The notes beneath the pieces are model-generated. The model saw only the letters and a program-made list of their open reading frames with translations. It did no database searches and was not told the DNA's origin. Shown in pieces: positions 45,150 to 55,111 of a stretch of DNA of 64,000 nucleotides. The translations under genes and the position numbers were made by a program. Within the stretch, counting starts at the first letter, position 1, and each line of letters opens with the position of its first letter. This DNA is from Pseudarthrobacter psychrotolerans (GTDB taxonomy: Bacteria; Actinomycetota; Actinomycetes; Actinomycetales; Micrococcaceae), in contig NZ_CP047898.1 of assembly GCF_009911795.1 (NCBI RefSeq), positions 1,302,001-1,366,000 of the forward strand, given 5' to 3'.

Positions 45150-46207
45150 GCGTTCCCACGCTGAAACAGGTTCCCGTAAACGAATACAGCCGCATCCTCG
45201 GCCTCGGGGCATTCCGGCCTGACGTTATCGTCACCAACGACGACGTCTGCCAATGGATTGATTCCTCGGACGAATGGATCCGCCAGCGGACCGGCATCGT
45301 GACCCGTCACCGGGCCGCCGCCGACGTCAGCGTCATCGACATGGCAGAGGGCGCCGCCCGGGAGGCCCTGCAGAAAGCAGGCATCGCAGCCTCCCAACTG
45401 GGCGCCGTCATCGTTTCCACCGTCACCCACCCGTACGCCACGCCGTCGGCCGCTGCCGCCCTGGCTGACCGGATCGGCGCGACGCCAGCGCCAGCCTTCG
45501 ACATTTCGGCCGCCTGCGCCGGGTACTGCTACGGCATCGCCCAGGCAGATGCCTTGGTCCGTGCCGGTACCGCCACCTACGTGCTGGTGGTTGGCGCGGA
45601 AAAGCTTTCCGACGTTATCGATAACCGGGAACGCACCATTTCCTTCCTGTTGGGCGACGGTGCGGGCGCTGTTGTCATAGGCCCTTCGGACACCCCCGGC
45701 ATCGGACCGTCGGTGTGGGGTTCGGACGGCAGCAAGTGGGACGCAATCGGCATGACGCGTTCCATCCTGGATGTACGCGACCTCAGCATGGCGGCCCGCC
45801 AGTCCGACGAATCGGGCGACTTTGCCCTGCTCGAAGAGGCGCAGGAGCTCTACCCCACCCTGCGCCAGGACGGCCAGACGGTCTTCCGCTGGGCGGTCTG
45901 GGAAATGGCGAAGATGGCACAGCAGGCCATGGACGTCGCAGGCGTCCAGGCTGAAGACCTTGTCGCGTTTATTCCCCACCAGGCCAACATGCGGATCATC
46001 GACGAAATGGTCAAGAAACTCAAGCTTCCCGAATCCGTTACCGTGGCCCGGGACATCGCCGACGCCGGGAACACCTCGGCAGCCTCCATCCCCTTGGCCA
46101 CCCACCGCCTGCTCCAGGAAAACCCTGGGCTCAGCGGCGGCCTCGCACTCCAGATCGGCTTCGGCGCCGGGCTGGTCTTCGGCGCCCAGGTAATCGTCCT
46201 TCCTTAG
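45146..46207 (+). CDS. fabH: Beta-ketoacyl-ACP synthase III
   Basis: The 353-residue enzyme condenses an acyl-CoA primer with malonyl-ACP, starting each fatty acid. The Cys-His-Asn triad is visible: C124 (SAACAGYCYG), H278 (PHQANMRI) and N309 (AGNTSAAS). In Arthrobacter relatives FabH prefers branched primers, giving anteiso fatty acids; this preference is inference here. ATGA overlap with fabD implies coupled translation. Confidence 0.97.
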   Translation: MSVPTLKQVPVNEYSRILGLGAFRPDVIVTNDDVCQWIDSSDEWIRQRTGIVTRHRAAADVSVIDMAEGAAREALQKAGIAASQLGAVIVSTVTHPYATPSAAAALADRIGATPAPAFDISAACAGYCYGIAQADALVRAGTATYVLVVGAEKLSDVIDNRERTISFLLGDGAGAVVIGPSDTPGIGPSVWGSDGSKWDAIGMTRSILDVRDLSMAARQSDESGDFALLEEAQELYPTLRQDGQTVFRWAVWEMAKMAQQAMDVAGVQAEDLVAFIPHQANMRIIDEMVKKLKLPESVTVARDIADAGNTSAASIPLATHRLLQENPGLSGGLALQIGFGAGLVFGAQVIVLP

Positions 46208-46288
46208 GAACGCCCCACACAGGCCGCATCCGCGGACTGCACCGTTTCCGGCACCCCCTGCCGGCAATAACAAGAAAAGGAGCCATCA

Positions 46289-46534
46289 ATGGCTAGCAAC
46301 GAAGAGATCCTGGCCGGCTTGGCTGAAATCGTCAACGAAGAAACCGGCCTTGCCCCCGAGGCTGTGGAACTGGACAAGTCCTTCACCGAGGACCTGGACA
46401 TCGACTCCATCTCCATGATGACCATCGTGGTCAACGCCGAAGAGAAGTTCGGCGTGCGTATCCCGGACGAAGAGGTCAAGAACCTCAAGACCGTGGGCGA
46501 CGCCGTCAGCTTCATCGCCGGCGCACAGGCCTAG
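46289..46534 (+). CDS. acpP: Acyl carrier protein
   Basis: The 81-residue carrier has the phosphopantetheine serine S40 in DLDIDSISMM, acidic helix II and the closing VGDAVSFI. It shuttles chains among FabD, FabH and FabF. AAGGAG lies 8 nt before the ATG. It is followed by a 14-bp perfect hairpin before fabF, which could let acpP be made in excess over the next gene. Confidence 0.97.
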   Translation: MASNEEILAGLAEIVNEETGLAPEAVELDKSFTEDLDIDSISMMTIVVNAEEKFGVRIPDEEVKNLKTVGDAVSFIAGAQA

Positions 46535-46562
46535 CCAAGGCTTCAGCCCCTTACGGCTGACT

Positions 46563-46599
46563 GGGCTGCCGGTCCGTGCTCAGGCCGGACCGGCAGCCC
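46563..46599 (+). terminator. Intra-operon hairpin between acpP and fabF
   Basis: A perfect 14-bp stem (46563-46576 with 46586-46599) is followed by an A/T-rich ACCTTATTTATT. It may act as a partial terminator or 3' stabiliser that raises acpP over fabF output. Confidence 0.8.
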
Positions 46600-46689
46600 A
46601 CCTTATTTATTCGGCAGCCAGCTGCCCCACGCGCGGGACCCCGCCGGAATTTACCGGATACGGCCTGCCCACCGACAGAGAGTGATCCA

Positions 46690-47925
46690 ATGACACGCAA
46701 AGTAGTCATTACCGGTCTGGGTGCCACCACGCCCATCGGCGGCGACGTACCTACCATGTGGAACAACGCGCTGAAGGGGGTCTCCGGTGCCCGCACGCTG
46801 GAGGACGAATGGGTTGCCAAATACGAGCTGCCGGTCCACTTTGCCGCCCGCTGTTCCACCCCGGCTCTGGAGGTCCTGGGCCGTGTCGAAGCCAAGCGGA
46901 TGGACCCGTCCACTCAGTTCGGCGTTATCGCTTCCCGTGAAGCCTGGGCCGATTCGGGCATCACGGAAATTGACCACGACCGCCTAGCGGTCGCCTTCGC
47001 CACCGGCATCGGTGGCGTCTGGACACTGCTGGATGCGTGGGACACGCTGAAGGAAAAAGGTCCTCGCCGCGTCCTCCCCATGACCGTTCCCATGCTGATG
47101 CCCAACGGCGTCGCAGCAGCCGTCAGCCTTGACCTGGGCGCCCGTGCCGGCGCCCACACCCCTGTTTCTGCCTGCGCGTCCGGCACCGAAGCCCTTCACC
47201 TCGGCCTGGAGCTGATCCGCTCCGGCAAGGCCGACGTGGTGATGTGCGGCGGCGCGGAAGCTGCCATCCACCCCATGCCGCTGGCCGCGTTCGCCTCCAT
47301 GCAGGCGCTCTCCCGCCGCAACGACGACCCCCAGGGAGCCTCCCGCCCCTACGACCTGGGCCGCGACGGCTTTGTGATGGGCGAAGGCGCCGGTGCCCTG
47401 GTCCTTGAGGCCGAGGAGCACGCCCTCGCCCGCGGCGCCCGTATCTACGGTGAGCTGGCAGGCACGTCCGTGACCGCGGACGCGTATCACATCACCGCCC
47501 CGGACCCGCAGGGCCTGGGCGCCACTCGCGCGCTGAAGGCAGCCATGTTCGATGGCCGGATCCAGGCCGAGGACGTTGTCCACGTCAACGCACACGCCAC
47601 CTCAACTCCCGTCGGTGACAAGCCCGAGTACACGGCGCTCCGCGCATCGCTGGGGAACCACCTCGACAACGTAGCGGTATCCGCCACCAAGTCCCAGATG
47701 GGCCACCTCCTGGGCGCGTCCGGCGCCGTGGAGGCGGTACTCACTGTGCTGGCCGTTTACCACCGCAAGGCCCCGGTCACGATCAACCTCGAGAACCAGG
47801 ACCCCGAGATCCCGCTCGACGTCGTCACCTCGGCCAGGGATCTGCCGGCAGGCGACATCGTGGCACTGAGCAACTCGTTCGGCTTCGGCGGCCACAACGC
47901 TGTGATCGCGGTCCGCAGCATCTAG
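46690..47925 (+). CDS. fabF: Beta-ketoacyl-ACP synthase II
   Basis: The 411-residue elongating condensing enzyme has the Cys-His-His triad C162 (VSACASGTEALH), H302 (VNAHATSTPVGD) and H339 (KSQMGHLLGASG), and the C-terminal SNSFGFGGHNAVI. It extends acyl-ACP with malonyl-ACP. ATG 46690 begins MTRKVVITGLG; the upstream open frame runs through the hairpin and was discarded. It is last in the operon and is closed by a strong terminator. Confidence 0.97.
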   Translation: MTRKVVITGLGATTPIGGDVPTMWNNALKGVSGARTLEDEWVAKYELPVHFAARCSTPALEVLGRVEAKRMDPSTQFGVIASREAWADSGITEIDHDRLAVAFATGIGGVWTLLDAWDTLKEKGPRRVLPMTVPMLMPNGVAAAVSLDLGARAGAHTPVSACASGTEALHLGLELIRSGKADVVMCGGAEAAIHPMPLAAFASMQALSRRNDDPQGASRPYDLGRDGFVMGEGAGALVLEAEEHALARGARIYGELAGTSVTADAYHITAPDPQGLGATRALKAAMFDGRIQAEDVVHVNAHATSTPVGDKPEYTALRASLGNHLDNVAVSATKSQMGHLLGASGAVEAVLTVLAVYHRKAPVTINLENQDPEIPLDVVTSARDLPAGDIVALSNSFGFGGHNAVIAVRSI

Positions 47926-47956
47926 CAGCCGCGCGGAACCAGCAACTACCGCAGAC

Positions 47957-47996
47957 AAACGGAGAGGCCCCGCCGTACGGCGGGGCCTCTCCGTTT
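47957..47996. terminator. Terminator after fabF
   Basis: A perfect palindrome of two 20-nt arms (aaacggagaggccccgccgt and its complement) with AAAC/GTTT ends, able to stop transcripts from both sides. Confidence 0.93.
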
Positions 47997-48079
47997 GCTA
48001 TGGAGCGCGCTTTCCAATCCTGCACGGCTTTTGCCAGGACAGACGTCCTGAAGTATGTAGGCGTGACGTCCGACGGCGA

Positions 48080-48583
48080 TCAGCCCACCTGGTGCAGCCA
48101 GCGGACCGGTGCGCCCTCGGCTGCGTGGCGGAACGGCTCCAGTTCTTCGTCCCAGGCCTCACCCAGGGCCAGCGAGAGCTCGTGGTACACGGCGGAAGGA
48201 TCGCCGGCGCCAGATTCGTAGGCGTACCGGATGCGGTCCTCTGAGACCATGATGTTTCCGTGGACATCCGTGGTGGCGTGGAATATTCCGAGTTCGGGCG
48301 TGTGCGACCAGCGGCCGCCATCAACGCCCTGGCTCGGCTCTTCGGTGACCTCGTAGCGAAGATGGGCCCAGCCGCGCAGTGAGGAAGCCAGCAGCGATCC
48401 GGTGCCCGGGGTTCCCGTCCAGGAAAGCTCGGCGCGGAACATTCCGGGCGCGGCAGGCTGAGGGGTCCACTCAAGATCCGTCCGCTTGTCCACGACGGAT
48501 CCAATGGCCCACTCAACGTGCGGGCACAGTGCTGTAGGGGCTGAGTGAACAAACAGCACACCGCGGGTCATTGCAACAGACAT
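48080..48583 (-). CDS. DUF3145 family protein
   Basis: This 167-residue actinobacterial protein starts at ATG 48583 behind GGAGGATGGA (MSVAMTRGVLFVHSAP). Conserved parts include LCPHVEWAIG, WTPQPAAPGMFRAELSWTGTPGTG, LRGWAHLRYEVTEEPSQGVDGGRW, and WDEELEPFRHAAEGAPVRWLHQVG at the end. The fold looks alpha/beta and soluble. It sits convergent with fabF across the shared terminator, a neighbourhood common in the order. No biochemical function is known to me. Confidence 0.9.
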   Translation of the reverse strand: MSVAMTRGVLFVHSAPTALCPHVEWAIGSVVDKRTDLEWTPQPAAPGMFRAELSWTGTPGTGSLLASSLRGWAHLRYEVTEEPSQGVDGGRWSHTPELGIFHATTDVHGNIMVSEDRIRYAYESGAGDPSAVYHELSLALGEAWDEELEPFRHAAEGAPVRWLHQVG

Positions 48584-48728
48584 TCCATCCTCCATAGCTG
48601 TAGGTACGTCTTCCCCAACGACCTCTGCCTGGATGAAACTGCCCGGTGCTGTAAGGTCCAGCGGCGGTGTTCCCTGCCTGATTATTAAGCTGTGTCCGGA
48701 CTTGAGGTGACGCGCGAAGCGAAAGAGC

Positions 48729-48745
48729 TTCAAGCGAAACTTGAA
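48729..48745. promoter_or_regulatory. TTCAAG-N5-CTTGAA dyad upstream of the DUF3145 gene
   Basis: A perfect 6-bp inverted repeat lies about 150 nt before the DUF3145 start. An AT-rich TTAATAAT block near 48680 could be the -10. It may be an operator, or a promoter for an unannotated leader. Confidence 0.45.
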
Positions 48746-48857
48746 AGTTGCCGGACGTGACTCTTATTGTGCCGTACGCCGCGTAATTACGCTAGTGCGA
48801 TTCGCCACACGTGACATGGGGCTGGATTTGCCGGTCCCGGCGGGAATCCGCCGGATC

Positions 48858-49784
48858 TCAGGCCCGGGGATGTGCCTGCTGGTAGCTGCTCCGGAGCCGC
48901 TCAACGGACACATGTGTGTAGATCTGCGTGGTGGCGAGGCTGCTGTGGCCCAGGATTTCCTGGACCGCACGAAGATCCGCGCCGCCATCGAGCAGGTGCG
49001 TTGCCGCGGAATGCCTCAGCGCGTGCGGGCCGGTTGCTGACGTGTCTCCCAGGGCTTCGAAGAGAGCATTCACCACGGTCCTGACCTGGCGCTGGTCAAC
49101 ACGGTTTCCTCTGGCACCCAGGAATAGTGCCGGTCCGCTGTGCCCCGTAACCAGGAGTGGCCTGCCCCTGCGGAGCCAATCGTCGACGGCGAGTGCAGCC
49201 GGGACGCCGTAGGGCACCGTCCGCTCCTTGTTGCCCTTCCCGACCACCCGCAGCGTCCGTCGGTCCGGGTTCAGATCGTCTACATCCAATGCAGCCAACT
49301 CCCCCACCCGCAGGCCGGTGGCGTACAGGAGCTCAACCATGGCCCGGTCGCGGACCTTAACCGGTGACCCGTCAGCCGCGGCTTCCTCCAGGCTGTTCAG
49401 CAGCCTCAGGAGCTGTTGGGACTGCAGCACCCCGGGCAGGGACTTTTCAGCTTTGGGAGCCCTGAGACGAAGTGCAGGGTCGTTCTCGATGAGTTCCTCC
49501 CGCACGGCCCACGTGGTGAAGGATCGTGATGTAGCCGATCTCCGTGCAAGGGTGGCCCGGGACATCCCAGCCTGGCTTTGCGCCCCCAGCCAGCGCCGGA
49601 GTGTGCCCAGCTCCAGGCCTGGCAGATCCGTAATGCCCTCGGCGGCGGCGTATTCCAGGAGGCTTCGAAGATCGGACAGGTATGCCCGAAGCGTGTGCCC
49701 GGACCGGGCCCGCTCGGCTGTCAGGTATCTCCCGAAGCCGGCAAGGGCCTGCTCAAACGCCCGGGGCAGTTCCTGATTCTCCAC
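48858..49784 (-). CDS. xerC: Tyrosine recombinase XerC
   Basis: The 308-residue recombinase resolves chromosome dimers at dif with XerD. N-terminal SAM-like domain (FGRYLTAERARSGHTLRAYLSDLRSLLEY). The catalytic arginine is in YATGLRVGELAALD, lysine in GKGNKERTVPYG, HxxR in HALRHSAATHLL, histidine in ILGHSSLATTQ, and the tyrosine in IYTHVSVERL. The start is uncertain (GTG 49784 or up to TTG 49835). It lies next to dprA-comM, as in mycobacteria, and is the housekeeping enzyme, not the phage integrase. Confidence 0.93.
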   Translation of the reverse strand: MENQELPRAFEQALAGFGRYLTAERARSGHTLRAYLSDLRSLLEYAAAEGITDLPGLELGTLRRWLGAQSQAGMSRATLARRSATSRSFTTWAVREELIENDPALRLRAPKAEKSLPGVLQSQQLLRLLNSLEEAAADGSPVKVRDRAMVELLYATGLRVGELAALDVDDLNPDRRTLRVVGKGNKERTVPYGVPAALAVDDWLRRGRPLLVTGHSGPALFLGARGNRVDQRQVRTVVNALFEALGDTSATGPHALRHSAATHLLDGGADLRAVQEILGHSSLATTQIYTHVSVERLRSSYQQAHPRA

Positions 49785-49835
49785 TGTTCCACTGTCCCAG
49801 AATTCCACGCGGAATCCCGTGCCGGACACAGGCAA

Positions 49836-51019
49836 CTACGCTGATTCCTTGGCCCGTTTCCAGCCGCCCCTTTCTGAAGCTGCGAGTCCCAGCAGGCCTA
49901 GCCTGCCCAATCCGGCCCGCACCGATTCCGCGCTGAGGCCTGCAACTGCGCAGAGCTTTTCCACGGACGTGGTGGACCGCAGCGGCAGGGCATCAAGAAG
50001 GATCAGGTCCTCCAAGGTCAGTCCGTCATGGTCGGCCGCAGGCGCGGTTCTGGGCTCCGCCAGCCCCACACCGCTTGGCGAGGCCAGCTCGGCGATCTCC
50101 GCGGCGTCAGTCACGCAGACAGCGCCGCCATCCCGGAGCAGCCGGTGGCAGCCGGCTGAGTTGGCACTGTGCACGGACCCCGGAACGGCTCCGACCGCCC
50201 GGCCAAGCGCCTCCGCGTGGTGGGCCGTATTCAGCGCACCGGATCGCCAACGGGCTTCCACCACCACCGTCACGGCGGCCAAGGCCGCGATAAGTCTGTT
50301 CCTCTGGAGAAAGCGGTAGCGGGTGGGCGCCGAACCCGGCGGCACCTCGGCGAGTACCGCTCCCTGGTTGCAGACCGCCCGCAGGAGATCCTCGTTGCCG
50401 GACGGGTAGAACCGGTCCACACCACCTGCCATCACCGCGATGGTAGGCACGGCCGCTGATCCCCCGCCAGGGCTGCCCGGTGCGCGTGGGCGTCGATGCC
50501 GTATGCGCCCCCGGAAACCACAGTGAAGCCCCGCTGGGCCAGCGAGTAGGCAAGATCGCCGGTCACGGAGGCGCCGTAGCTGGTGCTGTCGCGGGACCCC
50601 ACCATCGCCACGCTGCGGGCCGGACCGGGAAGCTCCTGTTCCAAGCCCCGCCACCACAGACAGATGGGCTCCTGCATACCAAGGTCACCGAGCTGGGCGG
50701 GCCAGAGATCATCCGACGGGATAATCAGCCGGCCGCCAAGGCGTGCCATGGTGGCCAGGTCACGCTCGGGCGCCAGATCGGGAATGCGGGGAGCCCAGCG
50801 CTTGAGGGAGGCAGCCATCCCGGCCCAGCTGGTACCGGCGCCGCTGTCCGCCAGCAGTCCGGTGAGCTCCCGCTCCAGCGCCGGCCCCGGGGCCGCCTGG
50901 CCGGTGGCGATCTTCAAGGCGTCGAGTGCGCCGGCGGCCTGTACGAGGGCCAGTCCGGCAGCATCCTGCGGTTCCATGAGCCGCGACAGGGCGGCCCGGG
51001 CGATCCGTTCGTTGTCCAT
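49836..51019 (-). pseudogene. dprA: DprA, DNA processing protein, frame broken by one missing base
   Basis: The first part (from ATG 51019, MDNERIARAALSRL) carries the Rossmann-like opening SVAMVGSRDSTSYGASVTG and VVSGGAYGIDAHAHRAAL. The second part, in another frame, continues GSAAVPTIAVMAGGVDRFYP, NQGAVLAEVPPG, and FLQRNRLIAALA, then a C-terminal winged-helix (SVEKLCAVAGLSAESV). One base added to the C run at 50461-50465 joins them into about 394 residues. DprA loads RecA on incoming single strands in transformation. Probably a sequencing artefact, like its neighbours. Confidence 0.9.
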
Positions 51020-51032
51020 GTGGATTCTTCCT

Positions 51033-52576
51033 TCACGCAGCTGCCGAAGCAGCTTGCCGGAGGCCAAGGGCCTGACCGATGTCGTTGGTGTCGGGCCTGT
51101 CGCGGTGCGACAGGTCCGCCAGGGTCCAGGCCAGCCGCAGGACCCTGTCATAGCCCCTGGCTGTCAGCACGCCACGCTCCAGTGAGTGGTCCAGGATCCG
51201 GGTGTCGCCGGCCGGCAAATGCAGGGCACCGCGCAGAATCCGTCCTGGCACCTGCGAGTTCGTTTCCATCCCCAGCGGTTGCAGCCGTTCAGCCTGCCTT
51301 CGGCGTGCGTCAAAGACCCGCCGGGCCACGGCGGCAGTGTCCTCTTCGGCGCCCGCCTGGCCGAAGTCGGCCAGCGACACGCGTTCCACCTGCAGCTGGA
51401 TATCAACCCGGTCCAGCAGCGGACCGGACATCCTGGCCACGTAGCGGCGCCGCATCATGGGCGTGCACGTGCAGTCCAGGCCCTTTCCCGAAGCCTTTCC
51501 ACAGGGACAGGGGTTGGCGGCAAGAACCAGCTGGAACCGGGCCGGATAGGCCGCCGTTCCTGCCGAACGGTGAATGACCAGCTCGCCGCTCTCCAGGGGC
51601 TGGCGAAGGGCGTCCAGGACCCGCCGTTCGTATTCCGGAGCCTCGTCCAGGAACAGGACTCCGCGATGGGCCCGCGACGCCGCCCCGGGCGGGGCAACCC
51701 GGAGCCCCCGCCGATAATGGCGGCGGCTGTGGCCGAATGATGCGGATTTTCGAACGGCGGCCGCCGAACGAGCTGAACGGCGGAGGAAGGAAGGCCGCAG
51801 AGCGAGTGGATGGCGGTGACTTCCATGGCCTCATTGTCGGCAAGGTCCGGCAGGAGACCGGGCAGTCTTTCTGCCAGCATGGTCTTGCCTGCCCCAGGTG
51901 GTCCGGTCAGGAGCAGATGGTGGGCTCCGGCAGCTGCGACCTCGAGTGCACGCCTGGCTTCGCCCTGGCCGGAGACGTCGGCCATGTCAGGAACGGTCTG
52001 CACTCCCGGTTCGGAATCCCCGTGACCGGTTTCATCCTCCGGTTCGAAATCCAGGGCGAGCTCCTGCGGGTCGGCACCGAAATCGAGCGCAAGCCGCGCC
52101 AGCGTGCGGTACCCGCGGACGTTGGCTCCGGGGACCAGCGAGGCTTCGCCGAGGTTGGCGTGCGCGACCACGACATCCGGATATCCGGCCTGCACCGCCG
52201 CCATCACCGACGGCAGGATGCCGCGTACCGGCCGCAGCCGGCCATCCAACCCGAGTTCGGCGATGAAGACGGTCCGGCCGGTGGCCTTGATGTCATTTGC
52301 GGCCCGCAGGACCGCCATGGTCACGGCAAGGTCGAAGCCGGAACCGCGTTTGGGCAGCGACGCCGGGATGAGGTTGGCCGTAATCTTCCGCCGGCTCAGC
52401 GGAATTCCGGAATTCTTGGCCGCGGAACGTATCCGCTCCTTGGCCTCGTTGAGGGCGGCATCCGGCAGGCCCAGGATCACGAAAGCCGGCAGCGTCTGGC
52501 CAATATCAGCCTCCACCTCCACGATGTACCCGTTCAAACCCACCAGCGCCACGGAGTAGGCCCGGCCCAGCGCCAT
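51033..52576 (-). pseudogene. comM: ComM/YifB-type AAA+ Mg-chelatase-like helicase, frame broken by one missing base
   Basis: The 5' part has the Lon-like domain (LVGLNGYIVEVEADIGQTLPAFVILGLPDAALNEAKERIRSA) and the Walker A in LLTGPPGAGKTMLAERLPGL. After AAIIGGGSGLPRPG the frame fails; one base added to the C run at 51683-51686 gives the expected FLDEAPEYERRVLDALRQPLE (Walker B), CPCG zinc-type motif, MMRRRYVARMSGPLLDRVDI and the C-terminal lid, about 514 residues. ComM promotes branch migration during transformation. Spacing to dprA is 13 nt and to yraN zero. Confidence 0.9.
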
Positions 52577-52932
52577 CTACCCCACCCCTTGAGGTGTTCC
52601 ACCAAGGGGTCGCCGCCGCCGTCGTCCACCACGGCAATGACGTCCACGCGCCGTAGCGGCATCCGCAGCTCCCGGTCCCGGCACCACGCCGAACCGAGCC
52701 GGTGCAGGCGGGCGAGCTTGTCCGGACCCACGGCTTCGAACGGGTGCCCGTAGTCCAGGGAGCGGCGGGTTTTCACCTCTGCGATGACCAGCGCGTCCCC
52801 GTCCAGGGCCACAATGTCTATTTCACCTTCGGTGCAGCGCCAGTTGCGTTCCACCACCAGCATGCCGAGCGATTCAAGATAGCCGGCGGCGAGCTCCTCG
52901 CCACGCCGGCCCAACAGGTCTTTGGATTTCAT
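52577..52932 (-). CDS. yraN: YraN/UPF0102 nuclease-like protein, one base missing at the end
   Basis: The protein is about 118 residues with the restriction-nuclease-like core GRRGEELAAGYLESLGM, NWRCTEGEIDIVALDGDALVIAEVKTRR (D-ExK type) and RRVDVIAVVDDGG. As sequenced the frame reads through into comM. Adding one C in the runs at 52580-52588 yields a stop (52577-52579) directly before the comM ATG. The family is often beside comM and dprA and may act in DNA repair or Holliday-junction handling; this is family inference. Confidence 0.87.
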
Positions 52933-53055
52933 TTCTACCTCCGCAACCAGCCTGCAGTGGCAGGACAGCGTAGGACAGGCGGCTATTCGCGTATGTGAGT
53001 AACCCGGGAAAATCGCCCTGTTACAGCGAAGCTGTTGAGGAGAAGTGGGCCAGCG

Positions 53056-53382
53056 TCAGTTGCCGAGGTCAACGTCCTTCGGCAGGGCGAGTTCCTCGTT
53101 GCGGGGCAGTTCTTCGACGTTGACATCCTTGAACGTGAGGACCCGGACTGTCTTGACGAACCGTGCCGAACGGTACACGTCCCACACCCAGGCATCCTGC
53201 AGCGTCAGATCGAAGTAGACCTCGCCGTCGGCGCTTCGGGACTGCAGGTCAACATGGTTGGCAAGGTAAAAGCGTCGTTCGGTCTCGACAACGTAACTGA
53301 AGAGCCCGACAACATCGCGGTATTCACGGTAGAGCTGCAGCTCCATGTCGGTTTCATAGTTTTCAAGATCCTCTGCACTCAT
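53056..53382 (-). CDS. DUF2469 family protein
   Basis: The 108-residue actinobacterial protein (Rv2901c family) starts at ATG 53382 with MSAEDLENYETDMELQLYREYRD. It continues VVGLFSYVVETERRFYLANHVDL and EVYFDLTLQDAWVWDVYRSARFV, and ends with an acidic tail (KDVNVEELPRNEELALP). The conserved aromatic residues suggest a small alpha/beta fold. It lies downstream of rnhB as in mycobacteria. The function is unknown. Confidence 0.92.
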   Translation of the reverse strand: MSAEDLENYETDMELQLYREYRDVVGLFSYVVETERRFYLANHVDLQSRSADGEVYFDLTLQDAWVWDVYRSARFVKTVRVLTFKDVNVEELPRNEELALPKDVDLGN

Positions 53383-53460
53383 GCTTCCATCTTGCACCAT
53401 CCAGGGCGCCGCAGTCGCAGCGTCCGCGCCGCGTGAGCCGCACACCAGTGCGGCAGCGAA

Positions 53461-54207
53461 TCAGAGTTCGCCGCCCAGGAGGTTCCAGCTCACCCGGTGG
53501 TATGGTGTGGCTCCTGCGGCGCGGAGCGCGTCCCGGTGATTTGCCGTGGCGTAGCCCTTGTTGATGTCCCAGCCAAAATCGGGGTATTCGCTGTGCAGGC
53601 CGCGCATCTGCTGGTCTCGTTCCACCTTTGCAATCACGCTGGCCGCGGCCACGCTCAGGCACTGCATATCCGCCTTGATCTTGGTGTGGACGGGGGCAAG
53701 GCACGCGAAATCCGTGGGTGGCGCGTCAAACAGGGAAGGCTGCCCGGCGGGCGAGAGCCAGTTGTGGCTGCCATCGAGCAGCACCACATCAGGGCTGACG
53801 CCGGCCGCAAGGATGTCCTGCCACGCGCGCGTACCGGCGAGCCGCAGGGCAGCAATGATGCCCAGCTCGTCGATTTCCCGCGCGGAGGCGTGCCCGACTG
53901 CCGACGCAACGCTCCATCGTCGGACCAACGGTTCCAGTCGTTCCCGTTCGGCAGGGCTGAGGAGCTTGCTGTCCCGCACACCGGCCAAGGGCTTCTGGCT
54001 GTGGAGGTCAACGACGGCGATCCCGACGCTCACGGGCCCTGCCAGCGCTCCCCGGCCTACTTCGTCCACGCCGGCCAGGTAGCGGGCACCTTGCGCTTTG
54101 AAGGTCCGCTCATGCCGCAGCGTCGGCGCTTTGGAGCGGACCCCTGGCCTCTGGCGGGCTGGAGCGTTGGCCTTGGCGGCCGTCGTGGCCGGAATCACTG
54201 CGGACAC
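53461..54207 (-). CDS. rnhB: Ribonuclease HII
   Basis: The 248-residue enzyme nicks RNA in RNA-DNA hybrids and single ribonucleotides in DNA. Active-site acids: D-E in [17 protein letters not shown] in [10 protein letters not shown] and D in [13 protein letters not shown] 35-residue basic, disordered N-terminus ([19 protein letters not shown]) precedes the fold and is longer than in E. coli. It is 2 nt from lepB, so the two genes are co-expressed. Confidence 0.95.
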   Translation of the reverse strand: MSAVIPATTAAKANAPARQRPGVRSKAPTLRHERTFKAQGARYLAGVDEVGRGALAGPVSVGIAVVDLHSQKPLAGVRDSKLLSPAERERLEPLVRRWSVASAVGHASAREIDELGIIAALRLAGTRAWQDILAAGVSPDVVLLDGSHNWLSPAGQPSLFDAPPTDFACLAPVHTKIKADMQCLSVAAASVIAKVERDQQMRGLHSEYPDFGWDINKGYATANHRDALRAAGATPYHRVSWNLLGGEL

Positions 54208-54209
54208 TG

Positions 54210-55111
54210 CTAGCCTCCCGCAGGCACATTCCGGAAGACGGCCGGATAGTTGTCAAGGACACTGATCCGGTTCAGCGGCCACGCGATGACGGCGGCTTTG
54301 CCCTCGACGTCCACGAGGTCGACGAATCCGCCGTTGGACTCCAGGTGCGAGCGGGAATCCGCGGAGTGGTTGCGGTTATCGCCCATGACCCAGATCTTTC
54401 CTTCCGGAACAACAACGTCAAAGGCACGGATCTGCGGTTCCTCAGCCCCGTTGACATATGTTTCATCAATAGGGGATCCGTTGATGGTCAGTTTACCGCC
54501 ATCGTCGCAGCAGATCACCGCGTCACCGGGAAGGCCGATGACGCGTTTGACGAGGTGCTGCTCGGAGTTGTCCGGCAGGAGCCCGACAAATGTCAGGCCG
54601 TCCTGAACCCATGTGAACGGTCCAGTCGGTTCATCCGGCGCGGTGCTCAGCCAGCCCTTCGTGTCACGGAAGACCACAACGTCCCCGCGTGAGAGGGAAA
54701 ACGGCTCCGGAACCAGCAGGTTCACAAAGATGCGGTCGTTGACATCAAGGGTGCTGACCATGGACTCGGATGGAATATAGAACGCGCGGAACAGGAAGGT
54801 CTTGATCAGGAAGGACAGGACCACGGCGATCACCACCACCGTGGCAACCTCCTTCAGCCAGATAAAGACCGGGCTGGGTGCGGCCGGCCCGGTACCCGGC
54901 GCCGCGGATCGCCTTCCGGACTGTGGCGCCGAAGGGCTGCCATCGGCACCGCTGTCCGCGGCGTCAAAGGCCCCGGCCCGGGGAATCACGCCGTCGGCGA
55001 TCACGCTGGAGGCCCCTTCGGCGGAAATTGTATTGGCGGACGCACCGTCGACGTCGGCACCGGGGCGCCTTCGCGAGGCGGCTCGGGTGTCCGGGCATTG
55101 TTTTCGGGCAT
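54210..55111 (-). CDS. lepB: Signal peptidase I, copy 1, one base missing near the N-terminus
   Basis: A disordered N-terminal region is followed by a membrane span ([20 protein letters not shown]), then catalytic serine in [12 protein letters not shown], the lysine in [15 protein letters not shown], and box [12 protein letters not shown]. As sequenced only the frame from 55004 is open. The ATG at 55111 (TAAATG with the upstream stop) reads [17 protein letters not shown]; one extra base in the G run at 55062-55065 joins it smoothly, giving about 300 residues. It cleaves signal peptides of exported proteins. Confidence 0.92.

Noticed and set aside
49836..52932. Decayed competence locus (dprA, comM and yraN all broken)
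   Set aside because: All three breaks are single missing bases in G/C runs, like seven others in unrelated genes, so a sequencing cause is likelier than selective gene loss.
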